DNA from: Bradyrhizobium sp. 21
Lineage (GTDB): Bacteria > Pseudomonadota > Alphaproteobacteria > Rhizobiales > Xanthobacteraceae
Direction: 5' to 3'
Assembly: GCF_023073335.1 (NCBI RefSeq)
Contig: NZ_JADPJG010000012.1
Location: 96,356-160,355 of the forward strand
Length of the DNA stretch: 64,000 bases
Numbering within the stretch: the stretch's first letter is position 1; each line of letters starts with the position of its first letter. Position numbers and translations under genes: made by a program. This document shows, piece after piece, positions 26,633-34,782 of the stretch. Under the pieces are notes generated by a model. The model saw only the letters and a list, made by a program, of their open reading frames with translations. It was not told the origin of the DNA and made no database searches.

Positions 26633-26784
26633 TGTGATCCCCTCGCCTCGTGACGGTAGCGGAAATTGCAATGATCGGCACCCTGCATGATCGTTTGCGC
26701 CCGCGTGAGCTTGACGTCGCGACCAAACCCTTCCGCAGTCGCAAAGTCGGCGGTGCAGGTCAGCAGGAAGCCAAGCTCCGACAC
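26629..26784 (-). pseudogene. C-terminal remnant of an L-2-amino-thiazoline-4-carboxylic acid hydrolase-like gene
   Basis: About 50 codons ending in a stop read SELGFLLTCTADFATAEGFG, then DVKLTRAQTIMQGADHCNFRYR. This is the characteristic C-terminus (QTIMQGA-HC-FRY) of ATC-hydrolase family proteins. No supporting sequence continues upstream in any frame, so the 5' part is deleted. The family hydrolyses L-2-amino-thiazoline-4-carboxylate to N-carbamoyl-cysteine. Its stop overlaps the start of the small exported gene. Confidence 0.6.
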
Positions 26785-27258
26785 TGATGTGGTGCGGCCT
26801 TGCTGGTTTCCTGTTGCTGCGACTCTTTGGCCAAGTGAAATGGAACACATTTGCGACCATCTTAAGGTTGTATGATCGCATCTTATATCTGTCCCTTACC
26901 GGGCAGGCACGCGCCCGAAATCCATTCTTGATGATCTCATTTTCGCGCACGGAGTCGGAGGAGGCAATGCCTTCACCCCAACTCGCAGTGCTCACCCTGT
27001 TGCTCGACCTCATACTTGCAAGAACCATAAGTTGAAAATCACGATCGATTCACGCAGTCCCGTTCAGCATATCACCGGGCCGGCGACGTAAGGCCACTCA
27101 ATGTTCTCCGTGACTACGCGCGCATGAGCGCGCGTGAACGACGTGCCATGCCCGGCGTCGGGCGGGATCACGATGCGCGATAACGAAAGACTCGCCTGCC
27201 CGGAAGGCCGGCCCGGGAGAATGCCGGCATCGACAGTTGCAGCATCACGAGGATCACC
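26785..27258. other. Gene-poor gap, no convincing coding sequence
   Basis: About 470 bases between the ATC-hydrolase remnant and the 432-residue protein. It is locally AT-richer (26830-26900) than the surroundings. A 22-codon frame at 26968-27036 has a GGAGGAGG just before it, but its spacing to the ATG is only two bases. No repeat, tRNA or clear terminator was seen. The upstream signals of the gene at 27259 should lie here. Confidence 0.5.
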
Positions 27259-28557
27259 ATGGACGAGCCCAAATCGCTGACGAGTACATTCGCGAAGACC
27301 GCAAACTTCTCCATCCACCAGGTCGATAACGTGTTCAGGGACGCCGCACAGCCCGCCGCGGCGGCCGCCGCCCGGGTTGCGCCTCCGCAGGTCACCCCGC
27401 CGCCGATCCTCGGTCCGCTATCGGCTTTCACGGGCACGTTCACTGGACAGGGATTCAATACGATCTTCCGGCCCGACAGCAAGATCACGCCGACAGCGAT
27501 GCCGGGACCGATCAACACCACGGACCCGGACGACAACGTGCTGGAGCTGAACCTCACCGACGAGACGATGTCCTTCTCGAACAATCTCGGCTCGATCCCC
27601 AATCGCGGCTCGCAGCAGCAGGCAGACGCATTCCTGAACGGCGTGCCGTATCTTCAGACCATCAACGACGTCACCACGGGAACGCCTGTCGGCATCCACT
27701 TCGAGCCTGGCATCTGGCTGGCAGTGCCGGCCACCACCCATCCGAACGAGCCGTTCACCGTTGCGCGCATGGCATCTATCCCTCACGGCACGACGATCAC
27801 CGCGCAGGGGACTGCGCTGCCACCCGTCGCCGGCAAGCCGACGATCGCGGCGATCGACATCACCCCGTTCATCGGCGGCAATCCGAACAACAAGATCCCG
27901 TTCCAGAACCAGACCGCGACTAACAAGAACACCCGCAGGCTGCCGCAGGATCTGACCGCGCTGATGGCCTCCGGCAAGCTCACCCAGGCCATGATCACCG
28001 ACCCGAACACAATGCTGCGCGATCAGATCGCCAATCAGACCATCACCCAGACCATCGTCATCGAGACGTCGACGAAGCCCGGTACGCCGCTGTCCGGCGG
28101 ACCTTTGCCGGCCATCCCCGCGCCCGGCCCGCATCCGCAGGCGCCGAACTTCGCCGGCGGCACCTCGAACATCGCATTCCTTCAGGGCTTGCCCGTTCCG
28201 CCGCCCGGCGGCAACGGCGCGAACGCCAACGCCTTCCAGATGGACGCGGTGTTCTGGATCGAAACGGTGGTTTACGACATCGACGTGCCGCACCTGCCGC
28301 CGGGAACGCCGCCGGTGATCCTGCAACCGCGCCAGAGAGGCAGCGTGCCGCTGGTTCCGAGCTTCGTCGCCGCGATCCCGTTCGTCCCCAACAAGGGCTT
28401 CAAGGGCGGCCACGTCAGGGTGGCGACGACGCAGATCCAGTACTCACAGAAGGTCATGCTGGATTTCGCCGGCCTGACCTGGCCGCACGTCTCCGTCGCA
28501 TCGCTGGTGCCGGCCGCGCCGGTGCCGATCCCGGACCATCTTCTGCCGCTGACCTGA
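27259..28557 (+). CDS. Unrecognised 432-residue proline-rich protein
   Basis: A 432-residue protein with no signal peptide. The N-terminal 40 residues are followed by an Ala/Pro linker, then LGPLSAFTGTFTGQGFNTIFRP, which resembles the opening of lipocalin- or nitrobindin-like beta-barrels. The rest is rich in Pro, Gly, Asn and Thr with few charged residues and repeated short strands (VGIHFEPGIWLAVPATT, TITQTIVIETST, VRVATTQIQYSQKVMLDF). There are no catalytic motifs or cysteines that I can identify. The composition suggests an extracellular or self-assembling beta protein. It is flanked by gaps and stands alone. Confidence 0.75.
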   Translation: MDEPKSLTSTFAKTANFSIHQVDNVFRDAAQPAAAAAARVAPPQVTPPPILGPLSAFTGTFTGQGFNTIFRPDSKITPTAMPGPINTTDPDDNVLELNLTDETMSFSNNLGSIPNRGSQQQADAFLNGVPYLQTINDVTTGTPVGIHFEPGIWLAVPATTHPNEPFTVARMASIPHGTTITAQGTALPPVAGKPTIAAIDITPFIGGNPNNKIPFQNQTATNKNTRRLPQDLTALMASGKLTQAMITDPNTMLRDQIANQTITQTIVIETSTKPGTPLSGGPLPAIPAPGPHPQAPNFAGGTSNIAFLQGLPVPPPGGNGANANAFQMDAVFWIETVVYDIDVPHLPPGTPPVILQPRQRGSVPLVPSFVAAIPFVPNKGFKGGHVRVATTQIQYSQKVMLDFAGLTWPHVSVASLVPAAPVPIPDHLLPLT

Positions 28558-28846
28558 GCGGAGGCTGAGGCGGGATGCGGACCTCGGTCACTGGGAATGA
28601 GCGGCAACGCGCCGCCCGCATCTCGTCAGGAGGTGCGGGCCGTGCCCGGGATCGCGAAGATCCCTTGCCGGAGCGGCGAAAGAAAATCGGCGCGGTCCTC
28701 AGTTCGTTGAGGCTGTGCCTGACGCGCTTGGCCTGGATCGATTTGACCGCCGCAAGGGAGGATCGCGGTGGCTTGCGATCAAAAGTACACCTGCGCCCGT
28801 TGGGCTTGGGCGTGGCATCCTTCTCTCGGCTATCGCGAGCGAAGGA

Positions 28847-28921
28847 TGGTGGGCGCGACAGGGATCGAACCTGTGACCCCTACCATGTCAAGGTAGTGCT
28901 CTCCCGCTGAGCTACGCGCCC
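28847..28921 (-). tRNA. tRNA-Val (anticodon GAC)
   Basis: Minus-strand cloverleaf of 75 nt including the encoded CCA. Acceptor GGGCGCG pairs with CGCGCCC and the discriminator is A. The D arm is GCUC-AGCGGGA-GAGC. The anticodon stem is CUACC/GGUAG with loop UUGACAU, so the anticodon is GAC (valine). The T arm is ACAGG-UUCGAUC-CCUGU. No integrase or attachment-site duplication was found next to it. Confidence 0.97.
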
Positions 28922-28995
28922 TAGATGTCGTCTAGATCGGGTCGGGTCCCTATAACGGCTCAGCGGAGCCGGTGCAAGGACGGAAGGGGGCCGAT

Positions 28996-29355
28996 TTAGG
29001 CCGCCAGCATCTTGTTCACTTCGCTGACCAATTCGCGCAGATGCACGGGCTTGGACAGCACCTTGGCGTTCTTGGGGGCGTCCGAATCCGAGTTCAGGGC
29101 GACCGCGGCGAAGCCGGTGATGAACATGATCTTGATGTCGGGGTCGAGTTCCGAGGCCCTGCGGGCGAGCTCGATGCCGTCCATCTCCGGCATCACGATG
29201 TCGGTGAGCAGCATCTCGAACGGCTCTTCCCGCAGCCGCTGATAGGCGGCCATGCCGTTGTCGTGGGACGAAACCTGAAAACCGGCGTTTTCCAGCGCCT
29301 TGACCAGGAAACGGCGCATGTCGTTGTCGTCTTCGGCGAGCAGGATTTTTGCCAT
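28996..29355 (-). CDS. cpdR: CpdR-type single-domain response regulator
   Basis: A 119-residue receiver domain with no output domain. It has the acidic pair in LLAEDDNDM, the phospho-acceptor Asp in LLTDIVMPEMDGIELARRA, then IMFITGFAAVAL and the conserved Lys in VLSKPVHLREL. The C-terminus LVSEVNKMLAA and the ITGFAAVAL block match Caulobacter CpdR. Unphosphorylated CpdR primes the ClpXP protease for cell-cycle substrates; phosphorylation through CckA-ChpT turns it off. I chose the ATG at 29355 because the longer reading adds non-homologous residues. It is encoded next to tRNA-Val. Confidence 0.93.
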   Translation of the reverse strand: MAKILLAEDDNDMRRFLVKALENAGFQVSSHDNGMAAYQRLREEPFEMLLTDIVMPEMDGIELARRASELDPDIKIMFITGFAAVALNSDSDAPKNAKVLSKPVHLRELVSEVNKMLAA

Positions 29356-29674
29356 AGCGGAAACGTCGAATCCCCAGAGGAGGTCAGCAGAGGTCACTAA
29401 GCCCGACGGAGGGTAAATTTGGGGTGAAAATCTTTACCCTCGGCAGCTCGCGCTGCGGTCCCTTCTGAACCGGAATGCGGCACGAAGCAATCGAGCCGCG
29501 CCTGCCGATCCCCACCTCGCTGCCCGCAGGGTTAAGACATGTTCCAGCGCAGATCACATCTTTTCGCTTGGCAGGATGGTTGCGATTCCGGACAATGGCG
29601 ACACATAAGAGCCGCTCGACCGGCCGAATCAATTCGCCAAAGCCTTTGCCGGCCCAGCCGGATCCTGTGGCGCC

Positions 29675-29756
29675 AGATCTTGACGTCCAGATCTTGGCGT
29701 AAAGATCTTGGCGTAAAGGGACGAAGCGTGAGAAAAAGGGACGAAGCCTGAGAAGA
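29675..29756. repeat. Compound tandem repeats upstream of the N-formylglutamate amidohydrolase-family gene
   Basis: Three tandem 14-mers starting AGATCTTG (29675-29688, 29689-29702 and 29703-29716; the last two identical, AGATCTTGGCGTAA) are followed directly by two tandem 20-mers starting AGGGACGAAGC (29717-29736, 29737-29756). The second 20-mer runs into the start codon. The array occupies the whole leader position of the gene. Confidence 0.85.
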
Positions 29757-30646
29757 TGACCCGGTTTGACGGCGACACGTCGCCAGCTTTCGAGATCGTG
29801 GAGCCCGCGCAATGGCGCGCGCCTGTCATCTTCAACTCGCCCCATTCCGGCTCGACCTATCCGGACGAATTCCTCAGCGCCTCCAGGATCGACCTGCCGA
29901 CGCTGCGGCGGTCCGAAGATTCCTTCATGGACGAGCTGATCGGCCATCTGAGCGAGCGCGGCTTTCCGACCGTGCGGGTCAACTTTCCGCGCTCCTATGT
30001 CGACGTCAATCGCGAGCCCTATGAGCTCGATCCCCGGATGTTCACCGGCCGCCTGCCGAGCTTTGCCAACACCCGCTCGATGCGGGTCGCCGGAGGGCTC
30101 GGCACCATTCCGCGCGTGGTCGGCGACGGCCAGGAGATCTATCGCGACCGCATCCTGGTCGACGATGCGCTGGCGCGGATCGAGACGCTCTACAAGCCCT
30201 ACCATCGTGCGTTGCGCCGGCTGATCAACAAGGTGCACCAGATGTTCGGCACCGTGGTGCTGGTCGACTGCCACTCGATGCCCTCGGTCGGCGTCAGCAG
30301 AGACGAGCCGCGGCGGCCCGACATCGTGATCGGCGACCGCTACGGCACGAGTTGCACGCCGCTGTTGCCCGACAGGGTCGAGGAGACCATGGCGGGGCTC
30401 GGTTATTCGATCGGCCGCAACAAGCCCTATGCCGGCGGCTTCATCACCGAGCATTACGGCAACCCGGCCAGCGGCCTGCACGCCGTGCAGCTCGAGCTCA
30501 ACCGCGCGATCTACATGGACGAGCGGCGGCGTGAGCGCACTCCGCGCTTTGCGCAAGTGGCGTCCGACTTCGGCGTGCTTGCCGACGTGCTGGCGACGAC
30601 GATCCCGTTCGGCGATCTCGGCCCGTTCCAGGCCGCAGCGGAATAG
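29756..30646 (+). CDS. N-formylglutamate amidohydrolase family protein
   Basis: A 296-residue zinc hydrolase of the N-formylglutamate amidohydrolase (FGase) family. The N-terminal metal region is VIFNSPHSGSTYPDEF, then DSFMDELI, and the later His site VVLVDCHSMPSVG. The final part has GYSIGRNKPYAGGFITEHYG, typical of the family. It would cleave N-formyl-glutamate or a similar N-acyl amino acid. The hut histidine-degradation genes are not nearby, so the physiological substrate is open. The ATG lies immediately after a tandem repeat array. Confidence 0.88.
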   Translation: MTRFDGDTSPAFEIVEPAQWRAPVIFNSPHSGSTYPDEFLSASRIDLPTLRRSEDSFMDELIGHLSERGFPTVRVNFPRSYVDVNREPYELDPRMFTGRLPSFANTRSMRVAGGLGTIPRVVGDGQEIYRDRILVDDALARIETLYKPYHRALRRLINKVHQMFGTVVLVDCHSMPSVGVSRDEPRRPDIVIGDRYGTSCTPLLPDRVEETMAGLGYSIGRNKPYAGGFITEHYGNPASGLHAVQLELNRAIYMDERRRERTPRFAQVASDFGVLADVLATTIPFGDLGPFQAAAE

Positions 30647-30744
30647 GCCGAAGCTTTTCTTCGGACGATCTGGGGTGTGCGAGCAGTGCGGGCATGTTTT
30701 CGCTTCGCATCCGAGCGCGCGTCAAAACGAAACATAGGCCCAAA

Positions 30745-30778
30745 GAAAAAAGGGCCGCTTCTGATGAAGAAGCGGCCC
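30745..30778 (-). terminator. Intrinsic terminator of the small RNA
   Basis: Ten-base stem (30769-30778 with 30752-30761), a seven-base loop, then six U and UCUUU on the minus strand. There is no matching U tract on the plus strand, so it does not end the plus-strand amidohydrolase transcript. Confidence 0.85.
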
Positions 30779-30836
30779 AAGTCTAGGGAGGAAACGCCCA
30801 AGGAGGGCAGCGGTAACGCGAGAAGCGCTACCGCAC
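30745..30836 (-). ncRNA. Small RNA with anti-Shine-Dalgarno loops (suhB/alpha-r14-like)
   Basis: Minus-strand transcript of about 92 nt with its own promoter and terminator. In order: hairpin GCGGUAGCGC/GCGUUACCGC with loop UUCUC; hairpin GCCC/GGGC with loop UCCUU; hairpin GUUU/AGAC with loop CCUCCCU; terminator stem GGGCCGCUUC/GAAGCGGCCC followed by UUUUUU. Two exposed CCUCC-type loops are typical of alphaproteobacterial trans-acting RNAs that bind Shine-Dalgarno sites. Its place divergent from an inositol-monophosphatase-family gene matches the Rfam suhB (alpha-r14, MmgR) setting. The structure is read directly; the family assignment is inference. Confidence 0.75.
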
Positions 30837-30842
30837 CGCAAC

Positions 30843-30871
30843 AATATGCGGCCGCGACGCACAAAGTGCAA
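30843..30871 (-). promoter_or_regulatory. Sigma70-type promoter of the small RNA
   Basis: Minus strand: -35 TTGCAC (30866-30871), 17-base spacer, -10 CATATT (30843-30848). The expected start is about 7 bases on, at 30836-30834, just before the first hairpin of the small RNA. Confidence 0.65.
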
Positions 30872-31173
30872 GGGCTTTTCAGCGGTTTCCCATGCAGAAC
30901 GCACATGGCTCGGTTGCTTCTACGGAAACCCAGATTCAGTTTCTTTGATAAGGAAATTCAATGGGTTGATAGTCATTTGCATACGAACAAGGCAAATCCG
31001 GAACTAAGTTTTCAACTCAATGATCGATTTTTGGCGGCCATGTGACGGGCATGAGGCAGCCCCTCTCGGCATCCAAAATACCAGGGTGAAAATCAAGAGA
31101 GGCGCTGCCCGCGAGCGGCGAATTGAGCTAGGCAGGAGCGAGCTTCACCCGACTTTCGTTTTGAGGATGCGCC
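30872..31173. other. Intergenic region upstream of hisN
   Basis: About 300 bases between the small-RNA promoter and the hisN start codon. It is AT-richer in 30900-31030. No coding frame with a ribosome site was seen. It should carry the plus-strand promoter of hisN. Confidence 0.5.
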
Positions 31174-31956
31174 GTGACGGTGATCGACTTCTCCGCCTTC
31201 ATCGGACGGCTCGCCACCGCTTCCGGCGAAACCATCCTGCCGTTCTTCCGCACCTCGCTGTCGATCGACGACAAGAGCAAGACCAAGGATTTCGACCCCG
31301 TCACCGAGGCCGACCGTGCCGCGGAGGCGGTGATGCGGCGGCTGATCAAGGCCAGCTTCCCCCAGCACGGCATCGTCGGCGAGGAATTCGGCAACGAGCG
31401 CGAGGACTCGGACTATGTCTGGGTGCTCGATCCCATCGACGGCACGAAGTCCTTCATCGGCGGCTTTCCGATCTGGGGCACGCTGATCGCGCTCTTGCAC
31501 AAGGGCACGCCGGTGTACGGCATGATGCACCAGCCCTTCATCGGCGAGCGCTTCTCCGGCGACAACGGCTCGGCCAATTATAAAGGCCCCTCCGGCGAGC
31601 GCCGGCTGCAGGTCCGCCGTTGTGCCTCGCTGTCGGTGGCGACGACCTACACGACCAGCCCGTTGCTGATGAACGAGCGCGACCGCGCCATCTTCGGCCG
31701 CATCGAGAAGGGCGCGCGGCTGTCGCGCTATGGCGGCGACTGTTACTCCTATTGCATGCTGGCCGCAGGCCACGTCGATCTCGTGGTCGAGACCGAGCTG
31801 AAGCCTTACGATATCGCAGCCCTGATCCCGATCGTGACCGGCGCCGGCGGCGTCGTCACCACCTGGGAAGGCAAGCCGGCCCAGGGCGGCGGCCGCATCA
31901 TCGCGGCCGGCGACGCCAGGGTTCACGAAGAAGCCCTGAAACTGCTCAACGGATAG
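31174..31956 (+). CDS. hisN: Histidinol-phosphatase of the inositol monophosphatase family
   Basis: A 260-residue IMPase-fold phosphatase. Metal-site motifs are VGEEFG (Glu70, Glu71) and LDPIDGTKSF (Asp86, Asp89, Thr91). The C-terminal metal Asp is in LKPYDIAALIPIV, where the usual WD is YD. The group with GGFPIWGTLIALLHKG and the SRYGGDCYSYCMLA block is the HisN type found in actinobacteria and alphaproteobacteria, which dephosphorylates histidinol phosphate. The start is GTG at 31174 with AGGA upstream. It is divergent from the suhB-like RNA. Confidence 0.88.
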   Translation: MTVIDFSAFIGRLATASGETILPFFRTSLSIDDKSKTKDFDPVTEADRAAEAVMRRLIKASFPQHGIVGEEFGNEREDSDYVWVLDPIDGTKSFIGGFPIWGTLIALLHKGTPVYGMMHQPFIGERFSGDNGSANYKGPSGERRLQVRRCASLSVATTYTTSPLLMNERDRAIFGRIEKGARLSRYGGDCYSYCMLAAGHVDLVVETELKPYDIAALIPIVTGAGGVVTTWEGKPAQGGGRIIAAGDARVHEEALKLLNG

Positions 31957-31960
31957 GTGC

Positions 31961-31986
31961 CCTAAAGCGCGCCTTCGCGCTTTAGG
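31961..31986. terminator. Hairpin after hisN
   Basis: CCTAAAGCGCG-CCTT-CGCGCTTTAGG, an 11-base perfect stem 5 bases past the hisN stop codon. There is no clear T tract, so termination may be factor-assisted; it adjoins a dispersed repeat. Confidence 0.5.
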
Positions 31987-31997
31987 TTATCGTTTGC

Positions 31998-32042
31998 GCA
32001 TGATCCTTTCGGAAAACCGCTGCACACTTTTCCGGATCATGC
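31998..32042. repeat. Dispersed inverted repeat, GCATGATCC...GGATCATGC type
   Basis: GCATGATCC and GGAAAACCG on the left face CTTTTCC and GGATCATGC on the right across a short centre. A second diverged copy is at 57821-57867 (CGCATGCCC...GGGGCATGCG). The type is a common intergenic repeat of Rhizobiales. It ends 15 bases before the start of the next gene. Confidence 0.75.
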
Positions 32043-32056
32043 TTCAAGGAGCCTGC

Positions 32057-33022
32057 ATGACAAACCGGCAAACGCTCCTGCTCGCGGCTCTGCTTCTGTT
32101 TCCCACCCTCGCCTCCGCCCAGAATTTTCCCGCCAAGCCGATCAAGCTGATCGTGCCGTTCCCGGCCGGCGGGCCCAATGACATCATTGCCCGCGTGATC
32201 GGCCAGCGCATGTCCGAATTGAGCGGCCAGCCGGTGCTGATCGACAATCGCGGCGGCCAGGGCGGCGTGCTCGGCACCGACGCCGTCTCCAAGGCCGCGC
32301 CCGACGGCTACACCATCGCGATCTCCAGCGCCGGCGCGCTGGCGATCAGCCCGAGCATGGAGAGGGTCGCCTATGATACGCTCAACGACCTCACACCGGT
32401 GACGCTGGTCGCAACCGTGCCGGAAATGTTGGTGGTCGCCACCAATGTAGAGGCCAAAAACATCGGCGAGTTGATCGCGCTCGCCAAGGCGCAGCCCGGA
32501 AAACTCAACTTCGCCTCCTCCGGCCCCGGCAGCCTGCCGCATCTCGCCGGTGAATTGTTCAAGCTGACCGCGAAGATCGACATCGTCCACGTGCCCTATC
32601 GCGGCGCGGCTCCGGCCGTGAACGATCTGTTGGGCCAGCAGGTGCAGATGACGTTCCTGGACCTGCCGGTGCTGCTGCCGCAGGTCAAGGCCGGCGCCCT
32701 GCGGCCGATCGCGGTCGGCTCGGCCGAGCGCGCACCGACCGCACCCGAGGTGCCGACCACGGCGGAAGCGGGCTTTCCGGACCTCCGCATCGAGAACTGG
32801 TACGGCATGGTCGCGCCGAAGGGCACGCCGAAGGAAATCGTCGCAGCACTGCACGACCTGGCGACGAAGGCCATGGCGGATCCCGCGGTGAAGGAGAAGC
32901 TCGCCGCCCAAGGCGCAACGCTGGTCGGCGACGAGCCAGACCATTTTCGGCAGTTCATCGCGGACGAGACCAGGAAGTGGGCGAAGGTGATCAAGGACGC
33001 CGGAGTGGAGACGGCGAAGTAG
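32057..33022 (+). CDS. Tripartite tricarboxylate transporter binding protein (Bug/TctC family)
   Basis: A 321-residue periplasmic receptor of the Bug family. The signal peptide is MTNRQTLLLAALLLFPTLASAQ. The mature start KPIKLIVPFPAGGPNDIIARV and DNRGGQGGVLGTDAVSKAAPDGYT are the hallmark carboxylate-loop motifs, and VPYRGAAPAVNDLLGQQVQM is the lobe 2 contact. AAGGA precedes the ATG. Bug proteins bind di- and tricarboxylates, aromatic acids or amides. No TctA/TctB genes are nearby, as is common for this expanded family. Confidence 0.92.
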   Translation: MTNRQTLLLAALLLFPTLASAQNFPAKPIKLIVPFPAGGPNDIIARVIGQRMSELSGQPVLIDNRGGQGGVLGTDAVSKAAPDGYTIAISSAGALAISPSMERVAYDTLNDLTPVTLVATVPEMLVVATNVEAKNIGELIALAKAQPGKLNFASSGPGSLPHLAGELFKLTAKIDIVHVPYRGAAPAVNDLLGQQVQMTFLDLPVLLPQVKAGALRPIAVGSAERAPTAPEVPTTAEAGFPDLRIENWYGMVAPKGTPKEIVAALHDLATKAMADPAVKEKLAAQGATLVGDEPDHFRQFIADETRKWAKVIKDAGVETAK

Positions 33023-33040
33023 CTCTGTCTTACCCTCCCC

Positions 33041-33931
33041 TCACACCGCCGCCGCCCGCAAATGCTCCACCAGCATCTTGGCCGGCCGGGGCAGCGCCTT
33101 GAAACTCCGCGCGCAGATCACGAGCCTCCGGTTGGCGAAGGCGTCGCGCAGGCGGACCATGGTGAGCGGCATCAGCTTGGCGCAGCGGCGGGCGGCGGCT
33201 TCGGGCACCAGCGCGACGCCGACATCGGCTGAGACCAACTGGCAGATGGCGTCGAAATCGCGCAACCGTGCACGGAAATGCGGACGCATGCCGAGCCGCG
33301 CTGCGTGCTTCGAAATATGCATCTGAAGCGCGGTGGCGCTGGTCAGCCCGACGAACTCGCAAGCGCCCGCCTCCTGGAAATCGATCTGGCGGCGGCCGGC
33401 GAACGGGCCGCGCCTGGATGTCACCAAGGTCAAACGATCTTCGCTGAACACAAAGCGCTCGATATGATCGGGCAGCGCGTGCTCGGCGGCGAAGCCGAGA
33501 TCGGCGGCTCCCGCGGTGATCGCAGCTGCGATGTCGGTGCTCTCGCGCTCCTCGATGTCGATGGCGACGTCGCGATGCTCGCGCAGGAAACCGGCGAGCG
33601 CCTTGGGCAGATGCTCGGACAGGCCCGAGGTGTTGGCGAGGAAATGCACGCTCGCGCGCACGCCGCTGGCAAAGCCGGCGAGATCGCCGCGCATGGCGTC
33701 GATCTGGTGGATGACGACCCGCGCATGGTCGAGCAGGCTCTCGCCCGCCGCGGTCAGCTCCACGCCGCGGCGCCCGCGCTTGAGCAGCGCGACGCCGAGC
33801 GCGCCCTCGAGCCCCTTGATGCGCGCGCTGGCCGAGGCCAGCGCCAAGTGCGACCGCTCGGCGCCGCGGGTGATGCTGCGCTGGTCGGCCACCGCGATGA
33901 AGAGCTGGAGATCGACGAGGTCGAAGCGCAT
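33041..33931 (-). CDS. LysR family transcriptional regulator
   Basis: A 296-residue LTTR. The winged helix-turn-helix covers about residues 3-62 (LQLFIAVADQRSITRGAERSH, then ASARIKGLEGALGVALLKRG). A periplasmic-binding-like effector domain follows, with LIHR-type hinge sequence replaced by LVTSRRGPF. It is divergent from the TauE/SafE gene across 92 bases, the classic position for an LTTR controlling its neighbour. The coinducer is unknown. Confidence 0.92.
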   Translation of the reverse strand: MRFDLVDLQLFIAVADQRSITRGAERSHLALASASARIKGLEGALGVALLKRGRRGVELTAAGESLLDHARVVIHQIDAMRGDLAGFASGVRASVHFLANTSGLSEHLPKALAGFLREHRDVAIDIEERESTDIAAAITAGAADLGFAAEHALPDHIERFVFSEDRLTLVTSRRGPFAGRRQIDFQEAGACEFVGLTSATALQMHISKHAARLGMRPHFRARLRDFDAICQLVSADVGVALVPEAAARRCAKLMPLTMVRLRDAFANRRLVICARSFKALPRPAKMLVEHLRAAAV

Positions 33932-34023
33932 GGTATGTCTCCGGCAAGCCTTCGCCCAAGACGAAGGCTTGCTCCGTAACCTGCAGATTGTGCCGACGCG
34001 CGGCTTCGGTCAATGTGCGAGAC

Positions 34024-34776
34024 ATGATCGACCCCCTCCTCATTGTCATCGCCGCCGTCTTCCTGATCGCCGGATTCGTCAAGGGCGTGGTCGGGCTCGG
34101 CCTGCCGACGGTGTCCATGGGCCTGCTCGCCGTGAGCATGGCGCCGAGCCGCGCCATAGCCATCGTCATCGTGCCCGCCATCGTCACCAACATCTGGCAG
34201 ACCTTCGTCGGCCCTCATTTGCGCGACATCCTCAAGCGGCTGTGGCCGCTGATGATCGGCACCGTGATCGGCTGCTGGCTCAATGCCGGCGCGCTGACCG
34301 GTCCGCATGCGCGCTACGGCACGATCGTGCTCGGAATCCTGCTTGTCCTCTACGCGGTCATCGGGCTGAACAAATTCCAGTTCCGCGTCGCGCCGCAGAA
34401 CGAGAAATGGGTCGGCGGCGTGGTCGGCGTCATCACCGGCGTGATCTCGGCCTCGACCGGCGTGCAGGTAATCCCCTCGATGCCGTTCATGCAGGCGATC
34501 GGCATGGAAAAGGACGAGCTGGTGCAGGCGCTCGGCGTGTTCTTCACGACGGCGACACTAGCGCTCGCCTTCAACCTGACGGCGGGTGGATTGCTGACGC
34601 CGGCCAATGCCGTGCCGGGTGCCGTGGGCATGGCTTGCGCCTTTGCCGGCATGTTCATCGGCCAGTCGGTGCGCGCGCGGATGCCCGCGGAAGCGTTTCG
34701 CCGCTGGTTCCTGATCGCGATGATTTTGCTCGGCCTCTATCTCGCCGGCAGCGCGCTGCTGCAGGAATTCGCCTGA
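34024..34776 (+). CDS. TauE/SafE family anion permease
   Basis: A 250-residue inner membrane protein with about eight hydrophobic helices. The family features are the N-terminal AGFVKGVVGLGLPTVSMGLLAV and the mirror-image GVVGVITGVISASTGVQVIPSMPF, the two DUF81 repeats. These proteins export or import sulfite, sulfoacetate or other organosulfonates and related anions. I chose the ATG at 34024 (MIDPLLIVIAA). It is divergent from the LysR gene, its probable regulator. Confidence 0.9.
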   Translation: MIDPLLIVIAAVFLIAGFVKGVVGLGLPTVSMGLLAVSMAPSRAIAIVIVPAIVTNIWQTFVGPHLRDILKRLWPLMIGTVIGCWLNAGALTGPHARYGTIVLGILLVLYAVIGLNKFQFRVAPQNEKWVGGVVGVITGVISASTGVQVIPSMPFMQAIGMEKDELVQALGVFFTTATLALAFNLTAGGLLTPANAVPGAVGMACAFAGMFIGQSVRARMPAEAFRRWFLIAMILLGLYLAGSALLQEFA

Positions 34777-34782
34777 AGGAAA

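Noticed and set aside
26968..27036. 22-codon frame with GGAGGAGG upstream
   Set aside because: Only two bases separate the purine run from the ATG, and there is no structure suggesting a leader peptide; not enough support.
28847..28921. tRNA-Val as an integration site for a mobile island
   Set aside because: No integrase, no duplicated tRNA 3' end, and normal genes on both sides.
30762..31042. Plus-strand frame starting in the small RNA terminator
   Set aside because: It reads antisense through a structured RNA, has no ribosome site, and shows no protein-like composition.
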